DNA of 64,000 nt, taken from the NCBI RefSeq assembly GCF_019511665.1, contig NZ_JAEUAW010000017.1:1-64000 (forward strand). Direction: 5' to 3'. Positions 34,580 to 42,416 of the stretch are shown here, one piece after another. The stretch's first letter is position 1. Every line of letters starts with the position of its first letter. Both the position numbers and the translations under genes were made by a program. The notes under the pieces are model-generated. The model ran no database searches, was not told the origin of the DNA, and saw only the letters and a list, made by a program, of their open reading frames with translations. This DNA is from Microbacterium jejuense. GTDB lineage: Bacteria > Actinomycetota > Actinomycetes > Actinomycetales > Microbacteriaceae.

Positions 34580-35443
34580 ATGGCACGCACGCGGGACGAG
34601 GCGCCGGCGCCCTCGGTGAGGCTCTCGGACGGCACCCTCGCCCGCGTCGTCCCGTCTCCGTTCGGCGGCGGGTGGGAGCTCGACGTCGACGGCACGCCGC
34701 AGTCGCACGTCGACCTCGACGACCCGACGCATCTGCACTTCGAGTACGTCGCGCGCATGGGTGCCGTGATCGACCGGCTCCGGATGCCGGGCCAGCCGCT
34801 CACCGCGATCCACCTGGGTGCCGGCGCGCTGACGATCCCGCGGTATGTGGAGGCCACACGGCCGGGTTCGCGGCAGCAGGTCGTCGAACTGGAGCCGGCG
34901 CTGTGGAACCTCGTGCGCGAGAACCTGCCGCTCCCCCGTGGCGCGCAGATCCGCGTGCGGATCGGCGACGCCCGTGAGACCCTCGGCCGCCTGCCCGCCG
35001 GCCTCGTCGGTGCGGCGGACCTCGTCGTGTCGGACGTGTATTCGGGCGCACAGACCCCGGCGCACCTGACCACGGTGGAGTTCTTCACCGAGGCCGCGCG
35101 GTTCCTCGCGCCCGACGGCGTGCTGCTCGTCAACGTCGCCGACGGCGCGGGGCTCGCCTTCGCCCGCCGCGAGGTCGCGACCGTGCAGGCGGTGCTCGAG
35201 CACGTGATCGTGCTCGCCGAGGTGCAGACCCTGAAGGGCCGGCGCTTCGGGAACCTCGTGATCGCGGCATCCAGGCAGCCGCTTCCGACCGAGTGGCTCC
35301 CCCGGCTCATGGCCGCCGGACCTCACCCCGCGAAGGTCGCCGAGGGCCGCGAGGTCGACGACTTCGCACGCGGCGCACGCGTCGCCACCGACGCCGATGC
35401 GACGCCCTCGCCGAAGCCCTCGGCCTCGATCTTCACCCGCTGA
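34580..35443 (+). CDS. Spermidine-synthase-like methyltransferase-fold protein
   Basis: The 287-residue protein has the spermidine/spermine synthase fold: a short N-terminal beta domain, then a Rossmann domain with AIHLGAGALTIPRY (about residues 74-87), the acidic VVELEPALW strand, IGDARETLGRL and the LVVSDVYSG segment. In true spermidine synthases this Asp-containing region binds the diamine. Many actinobacterial members of this family lack polyamine specificity and are of unknown activity, so I do not name it speE. It is divergent from pxpA and has a leaderless-type start. Confidence 0.85.
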   Translation: MARTRDEAPAPSVRLSDGTLARVVPSPFGGGWELDVDGTPQSHVDLDDPTHLHFEYVARMGAVIDRLRMPGQPLTAIHLGAGALTIPRYVEATRPGSRQQVVELEPALWNLVRENLPLPRGAQIRVRIGDARETLGRLPAGLVGAADLVVSDVYSGAQTPAHLTTVEFFTEAARFLAPDGVLLVNVADGAGLAFARREVATVQAVLEHVIVLAEVQTLKGRRFGNLVIAASRQPLPTEWLPRLMAAGPHPAKVAEGREVDDFARGARVATDADATPSPKPSASIFTR

Positions 35444-35509
35444 GGCCCCGGCGTCGTCCCGCGCAGGTACGCACCGGATCAGGCTGCGTGGCGGCATCCC
35501 GTTTCGCGT

Positions 35510-35698
35510 TCTTGGCGAGTCGCCACCACCGCCGCGTGCGGAGTGCCGAACGTGGCGACTCACCAAGACCGGGCAGAGGACGCCGCACCTCCCCGCACCG
35601 GCCACCAGAACCGCTGCCCGCACCCGCCCCGACCGACCCCGGCGACTCGCCACCACCGCCGCGCGCGGGGTGCCGAACGTGGCGACTCGCCAAGACCG
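35510..35698. repeat. Two copies of a 57-bp palindromic repeat in a 356-bp gap
   Basis: The gap 35444-35799 holds a repeat unit at 35515-35571 and again at 35642-35698, differing at about four positions. In the first copy TCTTGGCGAGTCGCCAC (35510-35526) faces GTGGCGACTCACCAAGA (35552-35568), 16 of 17 paired. The second copy ends with GTGGCGACTCGCCAAGA, the exact reverse complement of the left arm of copy 1. I see no gene in this gap. Confidence 0.85.
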
Positions 35699-35799
35699 CG
35701 GCCGAGTGGATGCCGCGACCCGGCGTGGCACGCCGGCCCGCGCGACGGCGGCAGGCACACTGGAACGAGCCGCATCGGGCGCAGCGAAGGGAGTCACAC

Positions 35800-36327
35800 G
35801 TGAGCTACATCAGCGGGTACGACCCCGACACCCTCCGCGAGAAGGTGAGTCCCACGCAGTGCCGTGACCGCCTCGAAGAGATCGGCGAACAGCGCAGCCT
35901 TCCGGCGCTCCTCGAGCGGGTGTGGCTGCTCAAGGTGCTCGACCGGGCCGAGGAGGCGCTCGTCGTGTCGGAGCAGTCGGTGCGCGTCGCCCGCATGGCC
36001 GGCACCCGCAAGGACCTGCTGCGCGCCCGCATCCTGCACGCCACGGTGCTGCAGGCGCTCGGCAAGTACTCCGCCGCGTGGCAGGAGCTGACGGCGTGCG
36101 CCGAAGAGGCCGAGGGGCAGGGCTGGGCCGGCATCGGCGCGTTCGCCCACATGCACCGCGGCAAGGTGAGCTACGACGACGGCGACTACGAAGGCGCGCG
36201 CAAGGACTTCAAGCGCGCACTCTTCCTGCGTCAGGAGTCCGGGGCGACGGAGGACCAGCTCGAGTCCGTGCTCATGGCCATCGACGCCGCGGATCGGCGC
36301 CGGGCTGCGGCATCCGTCGCCAGCTGA
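35800..36327 (+). CDS. TPR-type helical repeat protein
   Basis: The 175-residue soluble protein is all-helical, with two to three TPR-like units: about 40-75 (LKVLDRAEEALVVSEQSVRV), 80-115 (ILHATVLQALGKYSAAWQE) and 118-155 (HMHRGKVSYDDGDYEGARKD). It is probably a protein-protein interaction adaptor. No enzymatic motif is present. The start is GTG at 35800 with GAAGGGAG seven bases upstream. It follows the palindromic repeats and is probably transcribed on its own. Partner unknown. Confidence 0.85.
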   Translation: MSYISGYDPDTLREKVSPTQCRDRLEEIGEQRSLPALLERVWLLKVLDRAEEALVVSEQSVRVARMAGTRKDLLRARILHATVLQALGKYSAAWQELTACAEEAEGQGWAGIGAFAHMHRGKVSYDDGDYEGARKDFKRALFLRQESGATEDQLESVLMAIDAADRRRAAASVAS

Positions 36328-36361
36328 GGACGCCGCGGCCATGAGTGTCGGAGATACGTTC

Positions 36362-36367
36362 TAGCCT
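36362..36367 (+). promoter_or_regulatory. -10-like hexamer TAGCCT
   Basis: TAGCCT lies seven bases before the ATG at 36375. Together with the lack of a ribosome site it favours that leaderless start over the ATG-containing stretch near 36342. Confidence 0.45.
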
Positions 36368-36374
36368 CGCGCAC

Positions 36375-36863
36375 ATGTCGGAATTGCACCGCGTGCGGCA
36401 GTGGGCCGAAGCCCTGATCGCCGCCCACCTCGACCCGTCGTGGACGTTCGGGTTCGACAACGCCAAGCGCCGCGCCGGACTCTGCGACTACACCCACCAG
36501 CGCATCAGCGTTTCGCGCTACCTCGCGGCCCGCTATGACGACGACACCAACCACCAGACCCTGTTGCACGAGGTCGCGCACGCGCTCGCCGGACCGCGCG
36601 CCGGTCACGGTCCGCGGTGGAAGGCCGTCGCCCGCGAACTCGGTTACGTCGGCGGCACGACCCACGCGGGCGAGACCGCGACGGACCTGGCGCCGTGGAT
36701 CGGGGTGTGCCCCGCCGGTCACGTCGCCTACCGCCACCGCAAGGCCACGCGGCCGACCTCGTGCGCCAAGTGCGCGCGCACCTTCGACGAGCGCTTCCTG
36801 TTCACCTGGACCCGCCGCGAGATCACCCCGGCCGCCCGCCTCGCGGCGCTGACGCCGCGGTAG
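36375..36863 (+). CDS. SprT-like zinc metalloprotein
   Basis: The 162-residue protein has a SprT-type fold: an N-terminal domain with YDDDTNHQTLLHEVAHALAG, where HEVAH at about 64-68 is the zinc-binding HExxH, a further His in RAGHGPRW, and a C-terminal zinc-ribbon-like region with CPAGH and CAKCAR. SprT-like domains occur in proteases such as Spartan that clear DNA-protein crosslinks. The bacterial role is not settled. It stands alone, with a leaderless-type start, and a large tandem palindrome array follows directly after the stop. Confidence 0.9.
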   Translation: MSELHRVRQWAEALIAAHLDPSWTFGFDNAKRRAGLCDYTHQRISVSRYLAARYDDDTNHQTLLHEVAHALAGPRAGHGPRWKAVARELGYVGGTTHAGETATDLAPWIGVCPAGHVAYRHRKATRPTSCAKCARTFDERFLFTWTRREITPAARLAALTPR

Positions 36864-36864
36864 C

Positions 36865-37535
36865 GGTCGCTGAGCGGAGACCGCTCCAGCGCGCGAAGCG
36901 CGGTCTGGCCCGGGGTTGCTCGTGCGATGGCGCGTTTCGTCTCGCTCGTACCTCGCTCGCTCAACGACCGACACCCCGGCCGTTGAGCGGAGCGCGCCGT
37001 GGCGCGCGAAGCGCGGTCTGGCGCGGAGTCGTCCGTGTGGTCGGGGCGTTTCGTCTCACTCGTACCTCAGATATGGGTCGTTGAGCGGAGCGCGCTCTAG
37101 CGCGCGCAGACGAAACGCGGTCTGGCACGGGGTTGCCCGTCCGATGGCGCGTTTCGTCTCGCTCGTACCTCGCTCGCTCAACGACCGACACCCCGGTCGT
37201 TGAGCGGTGCGCGCTCTAGCGCGCGCAGACGAAACGCGGTCTGGCACGGGGTTGCCCGTGCGATGGCGCGTTTCGTCTCCCTCGTACCTCGCTCGCTCAA
37301 CGACCGACACACCGGTCGTTGAGCGGAGCGCGCTCCAGCGCGCGCAGACGAAACGCGGTCTGGCACGGGGTCGTCCGTGCGAAGGCGCGATTCGTCTCGC
37401 TCGTACCTCGCTCTCTCAACGACCGACGGCCCCGGTCGTTGAGCGGAGACGCGCTCTGGCGCGCGCAGACGAAACGCGTTCTGGCACGGGATTGCCCGTT
37501 CGATGGGAGCGTCGCGTCTCGCTCGCCCAGCGACC
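36865..37535. repeat. Six tandem copies of a 110-bp palindromic element
   Basis: Copies run at 36865-36969, 36979-37076, 37077-37186, 37195-37305, 37314-37424 and 37434-37535, a period of about 118-120 bp. A typical unit starts GGTCGTTGAGCGGAGCGCGC, carries an internal segment ending GCACGGGGTTGCCCGT, and ends CGTTTCGTCTCGCTCGTACC followed by TCGCTCGCTCAACGACC. The two ends pair, so each unit can form a long hairpin. Copy 2 lacks its right end. The array fills the whole gap between two convergent genes (36864-37548). There is no gene inside. Confidence 0.93.
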
Positions 37536-37548
37536 GTGAGCCGCGGTG

Positions 37549-38190
37549 TCAGTACGCGACGAAGACGCCGTCGCGCAGCACCGGGACGACGGATGCGGCA
37601 TCCACCGCGGCGGCGTTGATCACGTCGTCGCGGGCGTCGCGGGCCAGGAGCTCCTGCCCCGATCCGCTCGCGGTGAGCAGGTGCCGCAGGGCGCCGCGCA
37701 GACCGCGGAAGGCCTCGGCGGCGGCCGCCGCGTCAGGGGACGTGTGGTCGACGCCGCGGGCGCCGAGCGCGTCGACGATCGCGCCCGCGCCGAACTGGTC
37801 CTCGACGGCGAATCGCAGCGGCGCACCCGGCTCACGACCGGCGAGCTCACCGGCCGCGATGACGGCGATCGAGGTCCTGTCGCCGCGTCGGTGCTGCACG
37901 TCGAGCACCGCGTCCGCCACGGCCGCGGCGTTGCGCAGGCATCCGAGCAGCACGGTGGCGTCCGTGGCCCCGGCGGCCTCCGCGATCGCGACGCCGTTGA
38001 GCGACACGGCGTGCGCCGCCGCGTCCAGCGGCACGGAATCGCCTCGGGCGACGGCATCCGTCACCGTCGTCGAGAACCGCAGCACGTCGACGACCACGAC
38101 GACATCGGCGGGAGCGAGCCGCGCGAGGCCGGCGGCACCCCAGTCGAGACGTACCTGGTAGCGGTGCTGGTCGAAAGGCGTGTCGGGCAC
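37549..38190 (-). CDS. 2-phosphosulfolactate phosphatase family protein (ComB-like)
   Basis: The 213-residue protein matches the ComB family: VVVVDVLRFSTTVTDAV near the N-terminus, LNGVAIAEAA, a middle VLLGCLRNAAAVA and ASGSGQELLARD near the C-terminus. In methanogens ComB makes sulfolactate for coenzyme M. Bacteria with this gene usually lack that pathway, so the substrate here is uncertain. The start is GTG at 38190 with TAGGGT six bases upstream. It is divergent from an SRPBCC-like gene across an exact inverted repeat. Confidence 0.85.
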   Translation of the reverse strand: MPDTPFDQHRYQVRLDWGAAGLARLAPADVVVVVDVLRFSTTVTDAVARGDSVPLDAAAHAVSLNGVAIAEAAGATDATVLLGCLRNAAAVADAVLDVQHRRGDRTSIAVIAAGELAGREPGAPLRFAVEDQFGAGAIVDALGARGVDHTSPDAAAAAEAFRGLRGALRHLLTASGSGQELLARDARDDVINAAAVDAASVVPVLRDGVFVAY

Positions 38191-38196
38191 CGGTCT

Positions 38197-38202
38197 ACCC
38201 TA
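38197..38202 (-). promoter_or_regulatory. -10-like hexamer TAGGGT
   Basis: TAGGGT lies six bases before the GTG start at 38190 on the minus strand, the leaderless spacing seen elsewhere in the window. Confidence 0.45.
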
Positions 38203-38225
38203 CGGCGCTGACGCCCCCCGTCGGG

Positions 38226-38295
38226 AACGTACGTTCTCGCCGAGACCGCACGTCCTGCGCGCACACGACATGCGTTCTCGGCGAGAACGTACGTT
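38226..38295. promoter_or_regulatory. Exact 20-bp inverted repeat in a divergent promoter region
   Basis: AACGTACGTTCTCGCCGAGA (38226-38245) is perfectly inverted at 38276-38295, with a 30-base spacer. Each arm holds the small dyads AACGTACGTT and TCTCG-n-CGAGA. Its place between the divergent starts of the ComB-like and SRPBCC-like genes fits paired operators, though a mobile repeat is also possible. Confidence 0.6.
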
Positions 38296-38348
38296 GTGGA
38301 CGCGCCGGACGGCAGGCACCGGGAGCCGCGAGCGCCGCACCGCGGTGC

Positions 38349-38354
38349 GACACT
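38349..38354 (+). promoter_or_regulatory. -10-like hexamer GACACT
   Basis: GACACT lies five bases before the ATG at 38360. It is a weaker match of the leaderless pattern. Confidence 0.35.
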
Positions 38355-38359
38355 GGAGC

Positions 38360-38875
38360 ATGCGGATCCTGCTGAAGTTCGTGATCGACTGCGACCCCGA
38401 CGCGGCGTGGCGGGCGCTGCACTCGCCGCGGGCCGTCGCCGAGCTCTACGGCCCGCTGCTCGACCTCGAGCCGCTCGTGCCGAGCGGTCTGCCGACGAGC
38501 TGGAGTCCGGGCGACGACGTCCCGGTGCAGCTGGCGGCGTTCGGCATGGTGCCGATGGGGCGCCAGCTCATCCACGCCAGCGAGCGGGTGGTCGACGAGC
38601 CGGCGGGGCAGGTGCGGATCTTCCGCGACAGCGGCATCCCGCTCACCGGTCCGCTGTCGAGCCTCGACGTCTGGGACCACCAGATGGCCGTCTCGCCCGC
38701 TCCGGGCGAGCCCGGCAAGACGCTGTGGCGCGACCGGCTGGTGTTCGCCGGACCGACCGCAGCGATCCTGTGGCCGGTCCTGTGGAGCGCGTGGCAGTGG
38801 CGCGAAGCGCGCGTGAAGGCGCTCGCGCCGGGCTGGGCGCACGACCCCGGCCCCGACCCCGCCGACGCGGGGTGA
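38360..38875 (+). CDS. SRPBCC/START-like protein
   Basis: The 171-residue protein starts MRILLKFVIDCDPDAAWRAL, the opening beta strand and helix typical of SRPBCC (Bet v1-like) ligand-binding folds. It continues with strand-rich sequence (VRIFRDSGIPLTGPLSSLDVWDHQM is interrupted here only by loops) and ends with a long helix around the tryptophan-rich VLWSAWQWREARVK. No catalytic motif or signal peptide is seen. It probably binds a hydrophobic ligand. It is divergent from the ComB-like gene. Confidence 0.7.
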   Translation: MRILLKFVIDCDPDAAWRALHSPRAVAELYGPLLDLEPLVPSGLPTSWSPGDDVPVQLAAFGMVPMGRQLIHASERVVDEPAGQVRIFRDSGIPLTGPLSSLDVWDHQMAVSPAPGEPGKTLWRDRLVFAGPTAAILWPVLWSAWQWREARVKALAPGWAHDPGPDPADAG

Positions 38876-38907
38876 CGGGATGCCGGGGCCACCGGCATCC
38901 CGGATCC

Positions 38908-39501
38908 TCACGCCTGCGGGATCACCGTGAGCACGCGGGCGACGTACTCGAGGAACTTCGCCATGTACATGCGCAGGAACTCCTCGGTCGCGGGAACCGT
39001 CACCTCGCCGTCGGCCTCGATGAGCCCCGGCGTGAAGTGGATGTACGCCTCGGGCGTCGTCATCTGACGCGCGTTGAGGAAGCTCAGGGTGCTGCGCAGC
39101 GACTGCTGTCCGACGGCCGTTCCGATCTGCCCGGCGGACGCCCCGATCACCCCGACCGGCTTGTCGGACCACGCGTTCTGCCCCCACGGCCGGCTTCCCC
39201 AGTCGATCGCGTTCTTCAGGGCACCGGGGAGCGACCGGTTGTACTCGGGTGTGACGAACAGCAGCGCATCGGCCGAGCGGATCGCGTCCTTGAAGTCGAG
39301 GGCGGTCTGCGGGTAGTCCGCGTCGAGGTCGCGGTTGTACAGCGGAAGGTCGGCGTACGAGATCTCGAAGAACTCGAGCTCGGGCGGCGCCAGCTTCTCC
39401 AGTGCGAGGGCGAGGCGCCGGTTGATGGACTCGCGCGACAGGCTGCCGATGATGACGCCGACGCGGTAAGGCGGTTCGTGTTCAACGATCTCGATCTGCA
39501 T
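38908..39501 (-). CDS. NADPH-dependent FMN reductase family protein
   Basis: The 197-residue flavodoxin-like protein has the FMN-binding loop GVIIGSLSRESINRRL near the N-terminus, YNRDLDADYP, the TPEYNRSLPGALKNAIDW signature and KPVGVIGASAGQIG. These place it in the azobenzene/quinone reductase group of the FMN_red family, which transfers electrons from NAD(P)H to quinones or azo compounds. I chose the ATG at 39501, giving MQIEIVE, with CAGGCT six bases upstream. It is divergent by 76 bp from the three-gene hydrolase cassette. Confidence 0.9.
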   Translation of the reverse strand: MQIEIVEHEPPYRVGVIIGSLSRESINRRLALALEKLAPPELEFFEISYADLPLYNRDLDADYPQTALDFKDAIRSADALLFVTPEYNRSLPGALKNAIDWGSRPWGQNAWSDKPVGVIGASAGQIGTAVGQQSLRSTLSFLNARQMTTPEAYIHFTPGLIEADGEVTVPATEEFLRMYMAKFLEYVARVLTVIPQA

Positions 39502-39577
39502 GCCGCCAGCCTGCACCCGTCGTGGCGCGAACGCACCCCCTCCGTATCACCGTGGGCCGAGGCATCCTCTCCCCTGC

Positions 39578-40687
39578 ATGGACACCGCCGCACAGGAGCC
39601 CGGCCCGCGCACGCTCGTGCTGTGCCTCGACGGCACCGGGAGCGAGCCCGAGTCGGGGGTCACGAACGTCGCGCGCATCTATGCGATGGCCGTCAAGGAC
39701 GACCGGCAGCTCGTGTTCTACGACCCCGGCGTCGGCACGATGGGTGCGCGCGGCGCGGTCACGCCGTTCGGCGCGTGGCTCACGCGCACCGCGGGGCTCA
39801 TCGTCGGGTACGGCATCCGCGACAACATCGCCGACGCGTACAGCTGGCTGATGGCGCACTACCGCGACGGCGACCGCATCATGCTGTTCGGCTTCAGCCG
39901 CGGCGCGTACACGGCTGTGGCGCTCGCGGGGGTGCTGCGCAGCGTCGGGCTGCTGCGGCCCGGGGCCGAGAACCTCGTGCCGTACGCGCTCAAGATGGCT
40001 CTCTCGGGCGGCGGCGACAAGCCGTCCGAGACCGAGGAACAGGCCTTCTGGCGCACGCGGTCGTCGTTCGACGACGGGTTCGGCAACCCCGCCTTCCGCC
40101 GGTTCGGCAAGCCTGTGACGTTCCTCGGCGTGTGGGACACCGTCAAGTCCGTCGGCTGGTTCAACCTGCGCGCGCGGTTCGAGCAGGTGCGCTGGCCCTT
40201 CACGCGCAACGTCGACGGCGTGCGGACCGGTCGTCTCGCGCTCGCACTCGACGAGAACCGCCGCGCCTTCACCGAGTACCGGTTCGGGGCGGACAAGGAG
40301 GGCGTGAGGGTGGTCGACGATCCCCGTCGCGACCTGCAGGAGATGTGGTTCGCCGGTGTGCACAGCGACATCGGCGGGCAGTACGAGGACGACCACGGGC
40401 TGTCCGACATCTCGCTGGAGTGGATGACGGCCGAGGCGGTCGCCGCCGGGCTGCGCATCGACCCGAGGGCGTACGACAGGCTGCTCGGCGTGACCGGCGG
40501 GGCGCCGGTCCCGGCCGAACGGGCCGAGGGTCGCATCCACCGGCACCAGTGGTACTGGGCGATCGCCGGACTCGGCTGGCGCCGGCGGCACCCCGCCCGC
40601 GCGGACCAACTGCATCCGTCGGTGCAGAGACGCGTCGACGCCACCGCGGCGAGCGCGCGGCCGTACCGCGTGGCGTGGGAGCGATGA
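39578..40687 (+). CDS. DUF2235 alpha/beta hydrolase (Tle1-like phospholipase family)
   Basis: The 369-residue hydrolase begins with LVLCLDGTGSEPES (13-26), has the nucleophile elbow GFSRGAY with Ser107, and the C-terminal GVHSDIGGQY motif with the putative catalytic His259. DUF2235 members include type VI phospholipase effectors, but there is no secretion signal, VgrG/PAAR domain or immunity lipoprotein here, so I infer an intracellular lipase or esterase. It is first in a cassette: one base separates its TGA from the GTG of the metalloprotease gene, and the MBL gene follows with an overlap. No ribosome site is obvious at the ATG. Confidence 0.9.
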   Translation: MDTAAQEPGPRTLVLCLDGTGSEPESGVTNVARIYAMAVKDDRQLVFYDPGVGTMGARGAVTPFGAWLTRTAGLIVGYGIRDNIADAYSWLMAHYRDGDRIMLFGFSRGAYTAVALAGVLRSVGLLRPGAENLVPYALKMALSGGGDKPSETEEQAFWRTRSSFDDGFGNPAFRRFGKPVTFLGVWDTVKSVGWFNLRARFEQVRWPFTRNVDGVRTGRLALALDENRRAFTEYRFGADKEGVRVVDDPRRDLQEMWFAGVHSDIGGQYEDDHGLSDISLEWMTAEAVAAGLRIDPRAYDRLLGVTGGAPVPAERAEGRIHRHQWYWAIAGLGWRRRHPARADQLHPSVQRRVDATAASARPYRVAWER

Positions 40688-40688
40688 C

Positions 40689-42416
40689 GTGTCCGAGGTC
40701 ACCGGCTACGAGTCGCAGGATCAGCCCCGCACCCACGTGACCCTGCGGCTCATCGCGCAGGACCCGTCCGTGAAGGGCGATGACAAGAAGATCCTGACGG
40801 CGAGGGTCAAGGTGCCCTGGTCGCGCATGGAGGACGGACCCCGCGGAGCGCGGCTGCACGTCGTCGACTTCGACACCGCGACGGGCGAATACCTCAAGCA
40901 CCCGGGCATCCCCGACGACGACCTGTTCGCCGATGCCGAGGACGCCGACCTGCTCGATGACAAGGCGTTCCACGCGCAGCACGTGTACGCCACCGCCGCG
41001 CGCACGCTCGCGACGTTCGAGTCGGCGCTCGGCCGCCGCCTGTCGTGGGGGTTCGAAGGGCATCACCTCTACCTCGTGCCCCATGCCTTCGCCGAGGCGA
41101 ACGCGTTCTACTCCGACGACGATCACGCGCTGCTGTTCGGCTACGTGCCGGCGAGCGTTCCCGGCCGGCGGCCGGTGTACACGTGTCTCAGCCACGACGT
41201 GGTCGTGCACGAGACCACGCATGCCGTGCTAGACGGGCTGCGCCACCGGTTCCTCGAGCCGAGCCTGCCCGACCAGGCGGCCTTCCACGAGGGGTTCGCC
41301 GACATCGTCGCGCTGCTGTCGGTGTTCTCGATGCGGCCCGTCGTCGAACAGGCCCTCGGCCGCGCCGACAAGGACGGCCGGATCTCGCGCGACCGGGTCG
41401 ATCCCCGGCGCCTGCGGCACGGCGTGCTGACCGGTGTGGCCGAGCAGATCGGCCGCACGCTCACGCACGGCCGCGGCGCACTGCGGGCCGCGGCGCTCAA
41501 GCCTCCGCCGGCAGACTGGGCCGAGCTGCGCCAGTACGACGAGCCGCACCGTCGCGGCGAGGTGCTCGTCGCCGTCGTGCTCGACGTGCTCATCGACATC
41601 TGGTCGATGCGCCTGCAGGCGCTGTTCTCGCGACCCGGCTCGAAGGCGAAGGACGTCACGGTCGACCGCACCCGCGCCGCCGAGGAGGGCGTGAAGGCGG
41701 CATCCCAGCTGCTCACGATGCTCATCCGCGGGCTGGACTACCTGCCGCCGGTGGAGTTCGAGTTCGAGGACCTGCTGGATGCCGTCCTCCTGGCCGACGC
41801 GGAGGTCGTGCCCGACGACGACCTCGGCTACCGCGACCTGCTGGCCCGGCGGTTCGAGGCCGCCGGCATCCATCGTCCCGATCGCGACGCGGACGTCCTG
41901 GAGGCGGAGCTCACGCCCCGCTACCTCGGCATCAACTACGCCAGCCTGCGCAGCGACCGCGACGAGGTGTTCCGCTTCTTGTGGCAGAACGCGCCGCGGC
42001 TGGGCGTCAGCACGCGCTTCTACACGATCGTCGAGTCGGTGCTGCCGACGCAGCGCATCGGACCCGACGGCCTCATCGTGCCGGAGTCGGTCGCCACGTA
42101 CGTGCAGATGGTCGACATGTCGGCCGGCGAGTTCGCCCGCGAGTGCGAGCTGCCGCTGCCGGACGGGATCGACGACGCCACACCCGTCCAGTTCTTCGGC
42201 GGCGGGACGCTCGTGTTCGACCAGTTCGGCCGCCTCAAGCTGCACGTCTACAAGCGCATCGACGACTGGCGCCGGCAGGTGCGCCGACTGACGTACCTCG
42301 ACAGCACGGGGCGGCGCGACACCCAGGGCCGGCTCGGGTTCTCGGAGGGCCGCTCGCGCGGGCAGGCGTTCGCCGCGCTCCACAGCACGGATCTCAGCTC
42401 GGGGGAGGCATGGTGA
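40689..42416 (+). CDS. Thermolysin-like zinc metalloprotease, uncharacterised family
   Basis: The 575-residue protein carries HETTHAVLDG at 174-183 and EGFADIVALLSVF starting at Glu201. This is the HExxH plus downstream Glu arrangement of gluzincins such as thermolysin (HELTHAVT and NEAISDIFG). The glutamate spacing of 22 residues after the second His fits. There is no signal peptide or propeptide, so it should act inside the cell. About 200 residues on each side of the catalytic region belong to no family I recognise, with a C-terminal beta-rich part ending in a basic segment. It sits between the DUF2235 hydrolase and an MBL hydrolase, with GTG start and overlapping end, so the three are co-translated. 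Confidence 0.88.
   Translation: MSEVTGYESQDQPRTHVTLRLIAQDPSVKGDDKKILTARVKVPWSRMEDGPRGARLHVVDFDTATGEYLKHPGIPDDDLFADAEDADLLDDKAFHAQHVYATAARTLATFESALGRRLSWGFEGHHLYLVPHAFAEANAFYSDDDHALLFGYVPASVPGRRPVYTCLSHDVVVHETTHAVLDGLRHRFLEPSLPDQAAFHEGFADIVALLSVFSMRPVVEQALGRADKDGRISRDRVDPRRLRHGVLTGVAEQIGRTLTHGRGALRAAALKPPPADWAELRQYDEPHRRGEVLVAVVLDVLIDIWSMRLQALFSRPGSKAKDVTVDRTRAAEEGVKAASQLLTMLIRGLDYLPPVEFEFEDLLDAVLLADAEVVPDDDLGYRDLLARRFEAAGIHRPDRDADVLEAELTPRYLGINYASLRSDRDEVFRFLWQNAPRLGVSTRFYTIVESVLPTQRIGPDGLIVPESVATYVQMVDMSAGEFARECELPLPDGIDDATPVQFFGGGTLVFDQFGRLKLHVYKRIDDWRRQVRRLTYLDSTGRRDTQGRLGFSEGRSRGQAFAALHSTDLSSGEAW

Noticed and set aside
34580..35443. Naming the gene speE
   Set aside because: The fold matches, but the diamine-site residues cannot be verified by eye, and the family includes proteins without polyamine activity.
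36865..37535. Possible CRISPR array from the regular period
   Set aside because: The repeats are about 110 bp with only a few bases of near-constant sequence between them, no unique spacers and no cas genes.
39578..40687. Type VI secretion effector Tle1
   Set aside because: No Tss, VgrG, Hcp or PAAR genes are present, actinobacteria lack this secretion system, and no immunity lipoprotein is adjacent.
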